A program made the position numbers and the translations under genes. Positions 22,376-31,130 of a DNA stretch of 32,704 bases are shown here, one piece after another. Position 1 is the first letter of the stretch, and each line of letters starts with the position of its first letter. Source of the DNA: Selenomonadaceae bacterium (GTDB taxonomy: Bacteria > Bacillota > Negativicutes > Selenomonadales > Selenomonadaceae); NCBI GenBank assembly GCA_017554285.1, contig JAFZIQ010000048.1, forward strand, positions 1 through 32,704, in the 5' to 3' direction. The notes under the pieces are model-generated. The model was given only the letters and a program-made list of their open reading frames with translations, searched no databases and was not told the DNA's origin.

Positions 22376-24139
22376 TTACTCTTCAACTTTTTGGAGCAAA
22401 AGATTCGTAAGAACTTCGGCAGTTGCGCGTTCAATATCATCGGGGACACTTTGTCCGGTCGTTATGTAGGACAGCGAATATTTGTTATCGTTCAAAAGGT
22501 TTACAATCATTCCCACGCTGCCGGTCTCGTCAATTTTGGTGAAGATTATTCTGTCGGGATTGACTTGCGAGAATTTATTCATAATCTGTCTTGCATCGGT
22601 TAATTTGGTCGTCGCGCTGATTACCAAATGTTTTTCTATACGCGGATTGACTCGCAAAAATTCTTCCAGCTCGCGCATTTGATATTCGTTATGCTGACTG
22701 CGCCCCGCCGTATCGATTAAGATTAATTCCTTATGGCGATGGCGTTCGATTGCGGAAGATAATTCGGGCGGATTGTAGACGATTTCAAGCGGCAGTTCCA
22801 AAATATCGGAGTAAGTTTTGAGTTGTTCAACGGCTGATATTCTGTAAGTGTCCGCCGTGATTAATGCGACGCTTGTTTTTTGTTCCAAGACGAATTTCGC
22901 GGCGATTTTGGCAAGCGTGGTGGTTTTGCCTACGCCGGTCGTGCCGAGCAAGGCGACTATCCTCACGCCGTGCCGATTGAGTTTGACGCCGTCGGAGAAT
23001 TTCACATGTTCGTTAAGATAATTTAACAAAGTAGCCTTTGCGGCGGGCGTGTGCATATCGACTAAGGTATCGCCCGCATTTGCCTGCGCCGCCATTGACT
23101 TTAAAATATCTTCGTCAACCTCTTGCATTTTCAAAGCCTCGTGCAAAGTGACGCCGCCTTTTTTGGTTTCGCGCCCCAAAACTTCGGTAAGCAAGGCTTT
23201 CATCTGCGCGATTTCTTCTTCGAGCCGACGGATTTTTTCTTCATTCTGCGGAGGATTTTGCGGCTGAACGATTGCGGCTTGTTGAGCCTGCGCGGCTTGT
23301 TGCAAGCGAAGTTGTTCGGCGGCTTGAGCCTGTGCCTGCGCGATTGCCGCTTGTTGCATCATCTGCATTTGGTTGAATTGCGCCATAATCATTGCCTGAG
23401 TTTGTGCCATTTGTTCTTGAGTGAACGTAGCGGCTTGTTGAGATTTTTCTTCGACTGCAGATTTTTTCTCGGCAGGTTTGGAATTTTCTTCGGGCACGGG
23501 TTGATTATCTGCGGGTTGAGATTCTTCTTCGGACGCAGGTTGATTGTCTGCGGGTTGAGATTCTTCTTCGGACGCAGGTTGATTGTCTGCAGGTTGAGAA
23601 ATTTCTTCGGGCACAGGTTCATTATATGCGGGCGGAGAAATTTCTTCGGACGCAGGTTGATTATCTGCAGGTTGAGATTCTTCTTCGGGCGCAGATTCTT
23701 CGTTAATCGGTTGAGAATTTTCTTGTGCGTCTTGCAAGTGGTCTTCAAAATCTTTGTTTAATGCGGCAGATTTTTTTTGCTCGGAGATTTTTTCGTTAAG
23801 CTCGTCGATTTGCATAGAATGAGGAGTAGTCTCGTCTTTAATATCTTCGGGCTGATTGTCGGCAGATTGTTCGGCATTAGCGACGCCCTGCGCGGTGCCG
23901 TCGGTTTTGTAGCGATTTAATACCGCCGGATTATGTAATTTTTGGGTATCGGATTTTTTGGGCAGAGAACTTTCCTCGACCGCCGCAGTAATTTCTACGA
24001 CTTCGCGACTGCCGATTCCGAGAATTCCGCCTTCCTTATATTTTTTGCTGTGCAATATGACGGCGTCTTCGCCAAGCTCTTTTTTCATAGCCGCCATCGC
24101 GTCTTTCATATTGCCCGCTTTAAAAACTTTTATTTGCAA
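22376..24139 (-). CDS. flhF: Flagellar SRP-like GTPase FlhF with long repeat insertion
   Basis: FlhF sets the place of flagellar assembly and partners FlhG. The 587-residue product has the FlhF N-terminal B domain (MQIKVFKAGNMKDAMAAMKKELGEDAVI), a very long linker (about 60-330) rich in Pro/Glu/Gln with 13-residue repeats (155-219) and a Gln/Ala-rich helical part (240-295), then the NG domain: GTTGVGKTTT (399-408), ALITADTYRISAVEQL, DTAGR and TKIDETGSVG. Typical FlhF proteins are 360-450 residues, so the linker explains the extra length. TTG start at 24139 with GGCGGTGA upstream. Upstream promoter at 24181-24208. Confidence 0.95.
   Translation of the reverse strand: MQIKVFKAGNMKDAMAAMKKELGEDAVILHSKKYKEGGILGIGSREVVEITAAVEESSLPKKSDTQKLHNPAVLNRYKTDGTAQGVANAEQSADNQPEDIKDETTPHSMQIDELNEKISEQKKSAALNKDFEDHLQDAQENSQPINEESAPEEESQPADNQPASEEISPPAYNEPVPEEISQPADNQPASEEESQPADNQPASEEESQPADNQPVPEENSKPAEKKSAVEEKSQQAATFTQEQMAQTQAMIMAQFNQMQMMQQAAIAQAQAQAAEQLRLQQAAQAQQAAIVQPQNPPQNEEKIRRLEEEIAQMKALLTEVLGRETKKGGVTLHEALKMQEVDEDILKSMAAQANAGDTLVDMHTPAAKATLLNYLNEHVKFSDGVKLNRHGVRIVALLGTTGVGKTTTLAKIAAKFVLEQKTSVALITADTYRISAVEQLKTYSDILELPLEIVYNPPELSSAIERHRHKELILIDTAGRSQHNEYQMRELEEFLRVNPRIEKHLVISATTKLTDARQIMNKFSQVNPDRIIFTKIDETGSVGMIVNLLNDNKYSLSYITTGQSVPDDIERATAEVLTNLLLQKVEE
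23483..23677 (-). repeat. 39-bp in-frame tandem repeats in flhF linker
   Basis: About five 39-bp units encode SQPADNQPASEEE-type 13-residue repeats (FlhF residues 155-219), two of them nearly identical. An acidic, disordered, probably length-variable linker. Confidence 0.9.
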
Positions 24140-24180
24140 ACAAAATCACCGCCAATTTACATTTTATTTTCTGTCAAGGG

Positions 24181-24208
24181 ATTATAGCAGAAAATAATTT
24201 CATAGCAA
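24181..24208 (-). promoter_or_regulatory. Promoter of flhF-flhG
   Basis: Minus strand: -35 TTGCTA (24208-24203), 16 bases, -10 TATAAT (24186-24181); about 35 bases of leader. Confidence 0.65.
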
Positions 24209-24211
24209 ACC

Positions 24212-24240
24212 TTGACGGTTTTTTTTGGGCGGTTTAAACT
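24212..24240 (+). promoter_or_regulatory. Promoter of mnmG
   Basis: TTGACG (24212-24217), 17 bases, TAAACT (24235-24240). The start site near 24247 leaves only about 20 bases of leader, which agrees with the TTG start at 24267. Confidence 0.65.
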
Positions 24241-24266
24241 CAAAAAAATTTTTGGGAGGAAGAAAT

Positions 24267-26126
24267 TTGTTTACAGCTGACAAATACGAAGTGATAGTAA
24301 TAGGCGCGGGGCACGCGGGCATAGAGGCGGCATTGGCATCTGCGCGGCTCGGTTGCAAGACATTGTTGACGACTTTATCATTGGAAAATTTGGCGATGAT
24401 GCCTTGCAATCCGTCAATAGGAGGTCCGGCGAAAGGGCATTTGGTCAGAGAAATTGACGCGCTCGGCGGACAAATGGGAATTGCCGCCGATGAAACTTGT
24501 ATTCAATTCCGAACGCTCAACACGGGCAAAGGATTTGCAGTTCAAGCTTTGCGGGCGCAAGCCGATAAAAAAATTTATCAAGCCGTCATGAAAAATTTTT
24601 GCGAGAATGTTGACGGACTCGACCTCAAGCAATTACTGATTGAAAATATTTTGGTTAAAGACGATAAGATTATCGGAGTCTGCGCGGAAACGGGCGAAAC
24701 TTTTTTAGCCGACGCGGTGATTTTGGCAAGCGGAACTTATTTAAGCGGACGAATAATTATCGGCGAAAGTATTTTTGACGGAGGCCCCAACGGACAGAGG
24801 GCGGCAATTAAACTTTCCGATTCGCTTAAAAATCTCGGAGTTAAGCTTATGCGTTTTAAGACGGGAACGCCTGCGCGGGTTGACGCAAGGACTTTGGACT
24901 TCGACAAAATGGAAATTCAATGCGGAGACAATCCGCCGCAAAATTTTTCGTTCATGACTAAATCGCCCGTTAAAAATCTCGTGAATTGCTACTTAACCTA
25001 CACAAACGAACGGACGCACGAGATTTTAAGAAAAAATCTTCATCGCGCTCCTATGGCGAACGGAATTATTGAAGGTATCGGACCTCGTTATTGTCCGTCG
25101 ATTGAGTCGAAAATTATCCGATTCCCCGATAAGGAACGGCATCAACTTTTCCTTGAGCCGGAAGGGTTGAACACGCAAGAATATTATGTTCAAGGCATGT
25201 CAACCAGTATGCCTATGGACGTTCAGATTGAGTTTTTGCACACGATACCGGGTTTGGAGCGGGCAAAGATTATGCGGGCGGGCTACGCGATTGAATATGA
25301 TTGCTTAGACCCGTTGCAACTCAAGCCGACTTTGGAATTTAAAAATATCGCGGGCTTTTTTTCTGCAGGACAATCGAACGGCACCAGCGGTTATGAAGAG
25401 GCGGCGGCGCAAGGATTAATCGCCGGAATAAATGCGGCGGCTTACGTCAAAAATTTTGAGCCGCTGATTTTGAAACGCTCGGAGGCTTATATCGGAGTGC
25501 TGATTGATGATTTGGTAACTAAGGGCACCAATGAACCTTATCGCATGATGACTTCCCGCGCAGAATACAGATTGCTTTTGCGACAAGATAACGCCGATTT
25601 GCGTTTGACGCCGCACGCAATCAGAATAGGACTTGCCTCGCCCGAACGTCAAAAGATTTTTGAGACTAAACGCGCAGAAATTTTATCGGCGACTCAACGC
25701 CTTAACGAAATTAAATTGACGCCGAGCACCGAAGTTAATCAAAAACTTTTGGAGATGGGAGTCGGCGAAGTTCATAATGCAATGCCGCTTGCCGAGCTTT
25801 TACGCCGTCCGAATGTCACTTATGAAAAACTCCGTATCGCCTTCGATTTGCCCGAAATATCTTCGGAAGCAGCCGCGCAGGTTGAAATTTCCTTTTTCTA
25901 TGAAGGCTACATTAAAAAGCAGTCGGAGCTTGCCGAGAAACTGGATCGCCTTGAAAATAAAATTATTCCCGACAGCGTTGATTATCACGCCTTAAAAAAT
26001 CTGCGCGTCGAGGCTCGCGAAAAACTTTCAGCGATTCGACCGCGTTCAATCGGGCAGGCGTCGCGGATTTCGGGAGTATCGCCCGCAGATATTTCTGTCC
26101 TGCTTGTTTATCTTGAAACAATTTAG
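24267..26126 (+). CDS. mnmG: tRNA uridine-34 carboxymethylaminomethyl modification enzyme MnmG
   Basis: MnmG (GidA) uses FAD and, with MnmE, makes the cmnm5U34 wobble modification. The 619-residue product has the N-terminal dinucleotide fold [21 protein letters not shown], then [38 protein letters not shown] block ([10 protein letters not shown]), [23 protein letters not shown], and in the C-terminal half [24 protein letters not shown] and [24 protein letters not shown] at 24267 is chosen because GGGAGGAAG lies 7 bases upstream and it gives the usual family N-terminus; an upstream ATG (24225) would lie before the mapped promoter's start site. mnmE is not adjacent in this window. Confidence 0.97.
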   Translation: MFTADKYEVIVIGAGHAGIEAALASARLGCKTLLTTLSLENLAMMPCNPSIGGPAKGHLVREIDALGGQMGIAADETCIQFRTLNTGKGFAVQALRAQADKKIYQAVMKNFCENVDGLDLKQLLIENILVKDDKIIGVCAETGETFLADAVILASGTYLSGRIIIGESIFDGGPNGQRAAIKLSDSLKNLGVKLMRFKTGTPARVDARTLDFDKMEIQCGDNPPQNFSFMTKSPVKNLVNCYLTYTNERTHEILRKNLHRAPMANGIIEGIGPRYCPSIESKIIRFPDKERHQLFLEPEGLNTQEYYVQGMSTSMPMDVQIEFLHTIPGLERAKIMRAGYAIEYDCLDPLQLKPTLEFKNIAGFFSAGQSNGTSGYEEAAAQGLIAGINAAAYVKNFEPLILKRSEAYIGVLIDDLVTKGTNEPYRMMTSRAEYRLLLRQDNADLRLTPHAIRIGLASPERQKIFETKRAEILSATQRLNEIKLTPSTEVNQKLLEMGVGEVHNAMPLAELLRRPNVTYEKLRIAFDLPEISSEAAAQVEISFFYEGYIKKQSELAEKLDRLENKIIPDSVDYHALKNLRVEAREKLSAIRPRSIGQASRISGVSPADISVLLVYLETI

Positions 26127-26175
26127 CTTGCAATGTTTTTGACTGCAAATTAAAATGGTTGCGGAGATGATGAAA

Positions 26176-26883
26176 ATGTTTCGCGATTCATTGGCAGATT
26201 TCGGACTCGACGACGCGCAGATAAATCTTTGCGAAAAATTTTATGAACTGGTGATTGAACAAAATCGCGTGATGAATTTGACGGCGATAACTGAGCCGCA
26301 AGAATTTGCAATCAAACACATAATCGATTCGCTGAGTGCTTGGGACGACAAAATCTTTCAAGGCGTCGAAACACTTGCCGACATAGGAACGGGCGCAGGT
26401 TTTCCTGCAATTCCGTTGAAAATTTTCAAGCCGCATTTGAAACTTTGCCTGATAGATTCGCTGGCAAAACGTACTGAATTCTTAAAGAAAGTCGTCGCGG
26501 AATTGGAACTTGCCGACGTAGAAATATTTCACGGACGCGCAGAGGAACTTGCCAAGCAAAAAAATTTCAGAGAGCGATTTGACGTTGTGACTTCGCGAGC
26601 CGTCGCAAGATTGAATGTTTTGGCGGAATATTGTTTACCGTTTGCAAAAGTCGGCGGGAAATTTATCGCGCTGAAAGGAAAAAATTTTCAAGAGGAGCTT
26701 GACGAGGCACGAACGGCGATTAAAATTTTAGGCGGCGGAGAAATTTTAATTCGCGAAATAAAATTGCCGACGCTTGACGATTCGCGAGCCGTGATTTATA
26801 TCGACAAGAAAAAATCGACGCATGAAAAATATCCGCGTCGTGAGAGTTTAATCAGGAAAGTAAAATTGGGAGTGGGGATTTGA
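26176..26883 (+). CDS. rsmG: 16S rRNA (guanine-527-N7)-methyltransferase RsmG
   Basis: RsmG (GidB) methylates G527 of 16S rRNA. The 235-residue product contains the family's NRVMNLTAITEPQEFAIKHIIDSL, SAM site LADIGTGAGFPAIPLKI (motif I), LIDSLAKRTEFLKKVV and VTSRAVARLNVLAEYCLPF. I chose ATG 26176 since GCGGAG is 9 bases upstream; three earlier in-frame ATGs (26155, 26167, 26170) are closer to or ahead of that site. It follows mnmG by 49 bases, the standard gidA-gidB neighbourhood, and is followed at once by an exported-protein gene. Confidence 0.96.
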   Translation: MFRDSLADFGLDDAQINLCEKFYELVIEQNRVMNLTAITEPQEFAIKHIIDSLSAWDDKIFQGVETLADIGTGAGFPAIPLKIFKPHLKLCLIDSLAKRTEFLKKVVAELELADVEIFHGRAEELAKQKNFRERFDVVTSRAVARLNVLAEYCLPFAKVGGKFIALKGKNFQEELDEARTAIKILGGGEILIREIKLPTLDDSRAVIYIDKKKSTHEKYPRRESLIRKVKLGVGI

Positions 26884-26884
26884 C

Positions 26885-28123
26885 GTGAGAAAAAAAATAT
26901 TGGCGAGCGCGGCGATTCTTGCGTTGCTGATGAATTCGCCGCAAGTCAAAGCGGAAGATGATATTGTCGTATTCGGCGGGGAATTCGAGGATTCGGAAAC
27001 CAAATCCGAAAAGGTTGAGGAACCGGAGCCGCCGGCGGAATTGCCGCCCGAAGAAAAGCCGCAACCCGTTCAGATTGAACCGCAAGAAGATTTACCACCA
27101 ATTCAGCCGCTCGAAGAGGAAGAGCCTGTTCAGATTGAATCGCAAGAAGATTTACCACCAATTCAGCCGCTTGAAAATGAACAGCCTGTTCAAATTGAGC
27201 CGCAGGAAGATTTACCGCCTGTTCAGCCGCTTGAAAATGAACAGCCCGCGCAGATTCAGCCCGTCAATGAAGACGATGATAATTTGGGCAACACATTAAT
27301 CTTTGATGATTTGAATTCTCTGCCCGAACAGAAAAAACTTGAGCAGCCTACAGAAGAAGAATCAGTCGATGAACCTTTTCAGCCGATGAAATCCGAAACG
27401 CCTTTTGAGCAACCGACTCAAATATCTGACGAGTGGCAAGAGCGTGTTGAAGAACCGGTTGCAGTCGTGCCGCCGCCATTGCCTGTCGTGACGGTCGAAG
27501 AAAAAATTGACGAGCCGGAAGAACAACCTGCGCGACCTGTGCGGCGTCCGATAATGCCGAGAAGTAACGTACCGCAACAGGAATTAAAAATGCTCAAGCC
27601 GCGATTCATAAAATTAGCGGTTGATGACACTTACACCTACTATTTGGATAAAGAAGCGGTCGATTGGAAGAAAATGCCTTATTCTTCAAGCGAGTATATG
27701 GCAGACGTATGGATTCGCATGATTGAGCGCAAACCGGCGGAGCTTGATGAAGATATGGCGGCATACGGCGCAGAGAATTTTAAAGCACAAATCGAATTGG
27801 CTCGCGAGCAAGGTTATCAATATCAGCCCGAAGATATTAAAGTTTTAAGTCAGCAAGCGTATGTTTTGGAGCATTATTATTTGCGACCGAAGACGCGGCA
27901 AGTACAATTTCTTTGCGAGTTGGAAGTTTTCGGACGACCGCAGAATACGATTAACGAGCGAGCTTACGATTACAAGAATTGGGAAAACTTGGTTCCGGGC
28001 AGTGTCGAGTCTACGATTTATGAGGCGGCGATAAAAGTTTTGGGCAAATCTAAAGCAAGCGAGCGCGGGCACATGACTTTTATTGATATGCTTGAGGAAT
28101 ACGGACGAATTTCTTTGAGGTAG
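26885..28123 (+). CDS. Exported protein with acidic Pro/Gln repeats and C-terminal conserved domain
   Basis: A 412-residue protein with a signal peptide (RKKILASAAILALLMNSPQVKA), a long acidic Pro-rich region (25-235) that includes three 20-residue repeats PVQIEPQEDLPPIQPLENEQ (61-120), and a folded C-terminal domain (about 240-412) starting MLKPRFIKLAVDDTYTYYLDKEAVDWKKMPYSSSEYMADVWIRMIER and ending with a helical part. The Tyr-Tyr-Leu-Asp ... Ala-Asp-Val-Trp pattern resembles, from memory, domains in exported proteins of Negativicutes of unknown function; a relation to surface-adhesin E-like domains is a weak guess. GTG start at 26885 (TGACGTG, one base after the rsmG stop) with GGGAG upstream. 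The Pro-rich spacer could cross the peptidoglycan. Confidence 0.8.
   Translation: MRKKILASAAILALLMNSPQVKAEDDIVVFGGEFEDSETKSEKVEEPEPPAELPPEEKPQPVQIEPQEDLPPIQPLEEEEPVQIESQEDLPPIQPLENEQPVQIEPQEDLPPVQPLENEQPAQIQPVNEDDDNLGNTLIFDDLNSLPEQKKLEQPTEEESVDEPFQPMKSETPFEQPTQISDEWQERVEEPVAVVPPPLPVVTVEEKIDEPEEQPARPVRRPIMPRSNVPQQELKMLKPRFIKLAVDDTYTYYLDKEAVDWKKMPYSSSEYMADVWIRMIERKPAELDEDMAAYGAENFKAQIELAREQGYQYQPEDIKVLSQQAYVLEHYYLRPKTRQVQFLCELEVFGRPQNTINERAYDYKNWENLVPGSVESTIYEAAIKVLGKSKASERGHMTFIDMLEEYGRISLR
27065..27244 (+). repeat. Three tandem 60-bp in-frame repeats
   Basis: Three 60-bp units plus a partial fourth encode PVQIEPQEDLPPIQPLENEQ-like 20-residue repeats. Same unit length as the infB repeats but unrelated in sequence. 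Confidence 0.9.
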
Positions 28124-28195
28124 GGAATAGGAACAGGGAACAGATTTTTCTAATCTCCACTGTTCCCTAATCCCTAATCTCTAATCCCTAAAATG
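28124..28195. repeat. Low-complexity hairpin repeat upstream of the CorC-like gene
   Basis: AGGGAACAG (28135-28143) pairs perfectly with CTGTTCCCT (28160-28168); the right arm continues with TAATCCCTAATCTCTAATCCC. Same style as 5256-5312 and 4670-4786. It could weaken or separate expression of the next gene. Confidence 0.75.
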
Positions 28196-28206
28196 AGGTG
28201 TGAAGT

Positions 28207-29496
28207 TTGGAAACAGGACTAATCCCGCCTGCGCTGATAATTCTATTGGCGGCGGTGAGCGGCTATTTTTCGCTGATAGAAACGGCGTTGATAGAAAGTC
28301 ATCGCGGGCGGCTGGAAAAACTATCTGAGGAAGGCGATAAAAATGCGGCAAAAGTTTTGGCAATGTTGGAAGCCCCCGCGCCGCTTTCCGTCGCGCAAAT
28401 CGGAATAACATTCACGGGAATATTGGCGGGCGTCTGCGCGATACTTACAAGCCCGACAATCGCCGGTCTGATGAATTTACCTATATTTCCGGCACTGGTT
28501 ATTACAGTCGGCATTACAACATTTATTTTCTTACTGTTCGGAGAGTTTTTGCCGAAACAAGCCGCCAAGCGCGATCCCGAAAATCTTTTGCTGAAGCATT
28601 ATAAGACGTTTCGATTAATCGTTGCGATAATGAATCCGTTTGTTGTCATGTTATCGGCGATTGCAAACGGAGTGGGATTTATTTTCGGCATGAATTCTTC
28701 CAAGAATGATGCCGTCACTGAGGACGAAGTTTTGGATTTAATCGAGCAAGGCACGGAAGACGGGACGATTGAGAAATCCGAACAAGAAATGGTCGACAGA
28801 ATTTTTGACATAGGGGACGAAACGGCATATTCACTTATGACGCCGCGAGTTATGATAATTTGGCTTGATTTGGCTGACGATTTGGAGAAGAATTTAAAAA
28901 TTGTGAAGGAAAGTCCTCATACGATTTTTCCCGTCGGCTATGGAAGTCTGGACGATTGTCGCGGCTTGCTTTACGCGAAAGATTTACTTGACGCGGTATT
29001 GATTAACGGTCGCGAAATTAATCTTGAAAGTTTGATTAGAAAAGCGAGCTACGTTCCGCGAACTATGGAGGCGTTCAGGATAGTTGAAAAGTTCCGGTCG
29101 AGCGGGATAACCGAAGCTATGGTTAATGACGAATACGGCGGTGTTATCGGCTTCATTACGCTTGACGATATTGTTCGGGAGATTGTCGACACTTCGGGCG
29201 ATGAAGAAGTCGAACAGCAATTCAAACGCAACAAAGATGATTCGTGGACAGTCGACGGGCTTTGCGACATTGACGAATTCAAGGAGCGATTTAACCTTGA
29301 AACGTTGCCCGATGAAGAGCAAGATCATTTTCAAACAATGGGCGGCTTTTTGACTTCGCGTTTCGGATACATTCCAAAAGTCGGCGAAGTTCACGAATGG
29401 AACGGTTTCCGCTTTAAAGTCAAAGAAATGGACGGCGTGCGAATCGGTAAAATTTTAATCACGCAGATTAAGGATGGAGAAATAAAAATCTCTTAA
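28207..29496 (+). CDS. CNNM/CorC-family membrane protein (hemolysin-related)
   Basis: A 429-residue protein: a CNNM (DUF21) membrane domain with three to four hydrophobic segments (about 1-150; ALIILLAAVSGYFSLIETALIES, SVAQIGITFTGILAGVCAIL, ALVITVGITTFIFLLFGEFLPK), a pair of CBS domains (about 200-330; MTPRVMIIWLDLADDLE, HTIFPVGYGSLDD) and a C-terminal CorC_HlyC domain (about 345-425). Members take part in Mg2+ or other divalent cation transport; the hemolysin name is historical. TTG at 28207 with GAGGTG 6-7 bases upstream. Its last 29 bases overlap the convergent yqgF-like gene. Confidence 0.93.
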   Translation: METGLIPPALIILLAAVSGYFSLIETALIESHRGRLEKLSEEGDKNAAKVLAMLEAPAPLSVAQIGITFTGILAGVCAILTSPTIAGLMNLPIFPALVITVGITTFIFLLFGEFLPKQAAKRDPENLLLKHYKTFRLIVAIMNPFVVMLSAIANGVGFIFGMNSSKNDAVTEDEVLDLIEQGTEDGTIEKSEQEMVDRIFDIGDETAYSLMTPRVMIIWLDLADDLEKNLKIVKESPHTIFPVGYGSLDDCRGLLYAKDLLDAVLINGREINLESLIRKASYVPRTMEAFRIVEKFRSSGITEAMVNDEYGGVIGFITLDDIVREIVDTSGDEEVEQQFKRNKDDSWTVDGLCDIDEFKERFNLETLPDEEQDHFQTMGGFLTSRFGYIPKVGEVHEWNGFRFKVKEMDGVRIGKILITQIKDGEIKIS

Positions 29497-29857
29497 CTAA
29501 AATCTCTGCAACAATGGCGTCGACAGGCTCCGGCGGCACTTGCATTGAGGTAGGTAAAAATTTCCGCCAACCGCATGGCGGATTTTTTTTCCAATATTCG
29601 CGCCGAGCTTCTTCGGTCGTGTGTTTTTCGTCGACAAGTTGAAACGTTAAACCCGCCGAAGAAATTTTTTGTGCCGCCGCTTTATGCGTCGTGCCGTCGC
29701 CCAAAATTACTTTTTCTATCTCGAATTCCGTCGCAAGATTTTTTATCACGGTATCAAGTTCCTCCGTCGGAATTACTTGCTGATATTTTATTTCGCCCGT
29801 TGCCGTCAAAATCGCCACGCCGCATTTATCTCGACCGGGATCTATTCCCATAAACAT
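29468..29857 (-). CDS. YqgF/RuvC-like RNase H-fold protein
   Basis: A 129-residue protein with the RNase H-like opening MGIDPGRDKCGVAIL (first acidic residue at Asp6), a central GDGTTHKAAAQKI loop, LVDEKHTTEEARREYW (second conserved acid followed by T-T-x-E-A) and a final PPEPVDAIVAEIL (third acidic position). It fits the YqgF/RuvX-like superfamily; this short form next to DUF3084 differs from the canonical ruvX gene. ATG 29857-29855 overlaps the stop of the upstream gene in TAATG, so coupling is likely. The 3' end overlaps the CorC-like gene tail-to-tail. Confidence 0.82.
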   Translation of the reverse strand: MFMGIDPGRDKCGVAILTATGEIKYQQVIPTEELDTVIKNLATEFEIEKVILGDGTTHKAAAQKISSAGLTFQLVDEKHTTEEARREYWKKNPPCGWRKFLPTSMQVPPEPVDAIVAEILVKRFLFLHP

Positions 29858-31116
29858 TATTTCTGCTCCAATTTTATATTTAATCTTAGAGGTCCGAGCG
29901 AATCAGTCTTTTCGCGAGCCGTCGCCGTCAATAAAATCTTGCCCTTCGCAGAGCTTATCGAATCAAAAATTTCATAAAGTTGAGTGCCGTCCATAATCCC
30001 GATACTGCCCGTCAGCGGGTCGCTCAAAATGCCTTTCTCAACCGCTATTTGATTTATTTCCGAAAGAAAATCTTGCAAAATCACTTCCGCTTGAATCTCG
30101 CCTTCCAATTTATACTCTTTGCTGAAAATCATTTCGTCCTTCGCGAAAATCAATTTGTTCGGATAAATTTCAAGGCGCGAACGTACAGGCTCGCCGCGAA
30201 CCATATTGCCCGCCGCTTTTATACGCAAAACCATATCGCGATTGCCGGATTCAATCTCGCCGATAATTTGTTGCAATTCCGGCTGATAAATCCAGACAGA
30301 ATTATCTTCATCGCCGCCGAAACGATTAATCAAATTCTGCGTCGCCTGTTCGGCAAGTGCATTAATATCAGCCGCTATTTCTTCAGCACTTCGACCGCCT
30401 TTTATAATTCCGCTCGCCAAAATTTCTCCGGCTCGCAAAGTTATATCGCCTTCGCGAATTGCAATGATTCCTTCGCGCAGACGTTTGTTACGCTCCTCAA
30501 GCTCGCTGTTATCGGCAGAAAGTTTTTCGTTATCGGAAGATAATTGCACGTTGCTTGAAGAAAGTTTCTCGTTATCGGCAGTCAATGTTATATTGAATTC
30601 ACCGAGTTTTTTATTGTCAGCCTCAAGCGTCGCATTCGTACTTGAAAGATTTTCATTCTGCGCGGTAAGATTAGCATTTGTACTTTCAAGTCGTTCATTG
30701 CCTTCCTTAAGTCGGTCTGATTCTGCGCGGAGTTCTTCCTGTTCTTTTTTCAACGCGATAATTTCTTCCTTAGAGTCGCGCAGATTTGCATTTGCCTTTT
30801 CAAATTCCTCTTGCGCCTTAAAAAGATTTTCCGTTGCCTCGTCAAGCTCCGCCAATGTCAAATCCATTGTTTGACGCAATTCTTCCATGCCGAAAAGTGC
30901 CGTCCGTACATTTTTCGAGATAAGTGCCATAAATCCGATTGACAATCCCGTTATCAGACAGCCCGTTACTACCGTCACGATCATTGACGTATGACGCGGG
31001 CGCAAGCCGAATATCGAAAGGCGTTTTTTGCCTATTTTCGTGCCGAGCTTGTCGCCGATAAACGCTATCGCGCCACCGGTTATTATCATGACCAGTATTA
31101 AATATATTCCTTCCAA
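29857..31116 (-). CDS. DUF3084 membrane coiled-coil protein
   Basis: A 419-residue protein with two N-terminal transmembrane segments (IYLILVMIITGGAIAFIGDKL, residues 4-24; SMIVTVVTGCLITGLSIGFMALI, about 44-66) around the RLSIFGLRPRHTS loop typical of DUF3084. Then a long coiled coil (about 75-215) with asparagine-rich heptads such as NLTAQNENLSSTNATLEADN, and a C-terminal globular domain (about 218-419). No defined biochemical role for the family; its link to a YqgF-like gene is seen in this family elsewhere. TTG start at 31116 with GGAGGTG upstream; follows rel by 14 bases. Confidence 0.9.
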   Translation of the reverse strand: MEGIYLILVMIITGGAIAFIGDKLGTKIGKKRLSIFGLRPRHTSMIVTVVTGCLITGLSIGFMALISKNVRTALFGMEELRQTMDLTLAELDEATENLFKAQEEFEKANANLRDSKEEIIALKKEQEELRAESDRLKEGNERLESTNANLTAQNENLSSTNATLEADNKKLGEFNITLTADNEKLSSSNVQLSSDNEKLSADNSELEERNKRLREGIIAIREGDITLRAGEILASGIIKGGRSAEEIAADINALAEQATQNLINRFGGDEDNSVWIYQPELQQIIGEIESGNRDMVLRIKAAGNMVRGEPVRSRLEIYPNKLIFAKDEMIFSKEYKLEGEIQAEVILQDFLSEINQIAVEKGILSDPLTGSIGIMDGTQLYEIFDSISSAKGKILLTATAREKTDSLGPLRLNIKLEQK

Positions 31117-31130
31117 TAAAACACCTCCGT

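Noticed and set aside
23123..23761. Open plus-strand frame with repeated Phe/Gly/Arg units opposite flhF.
   Set aside because: Antisense shadow of the flhF 39-bp repeats; flhF is well supported.
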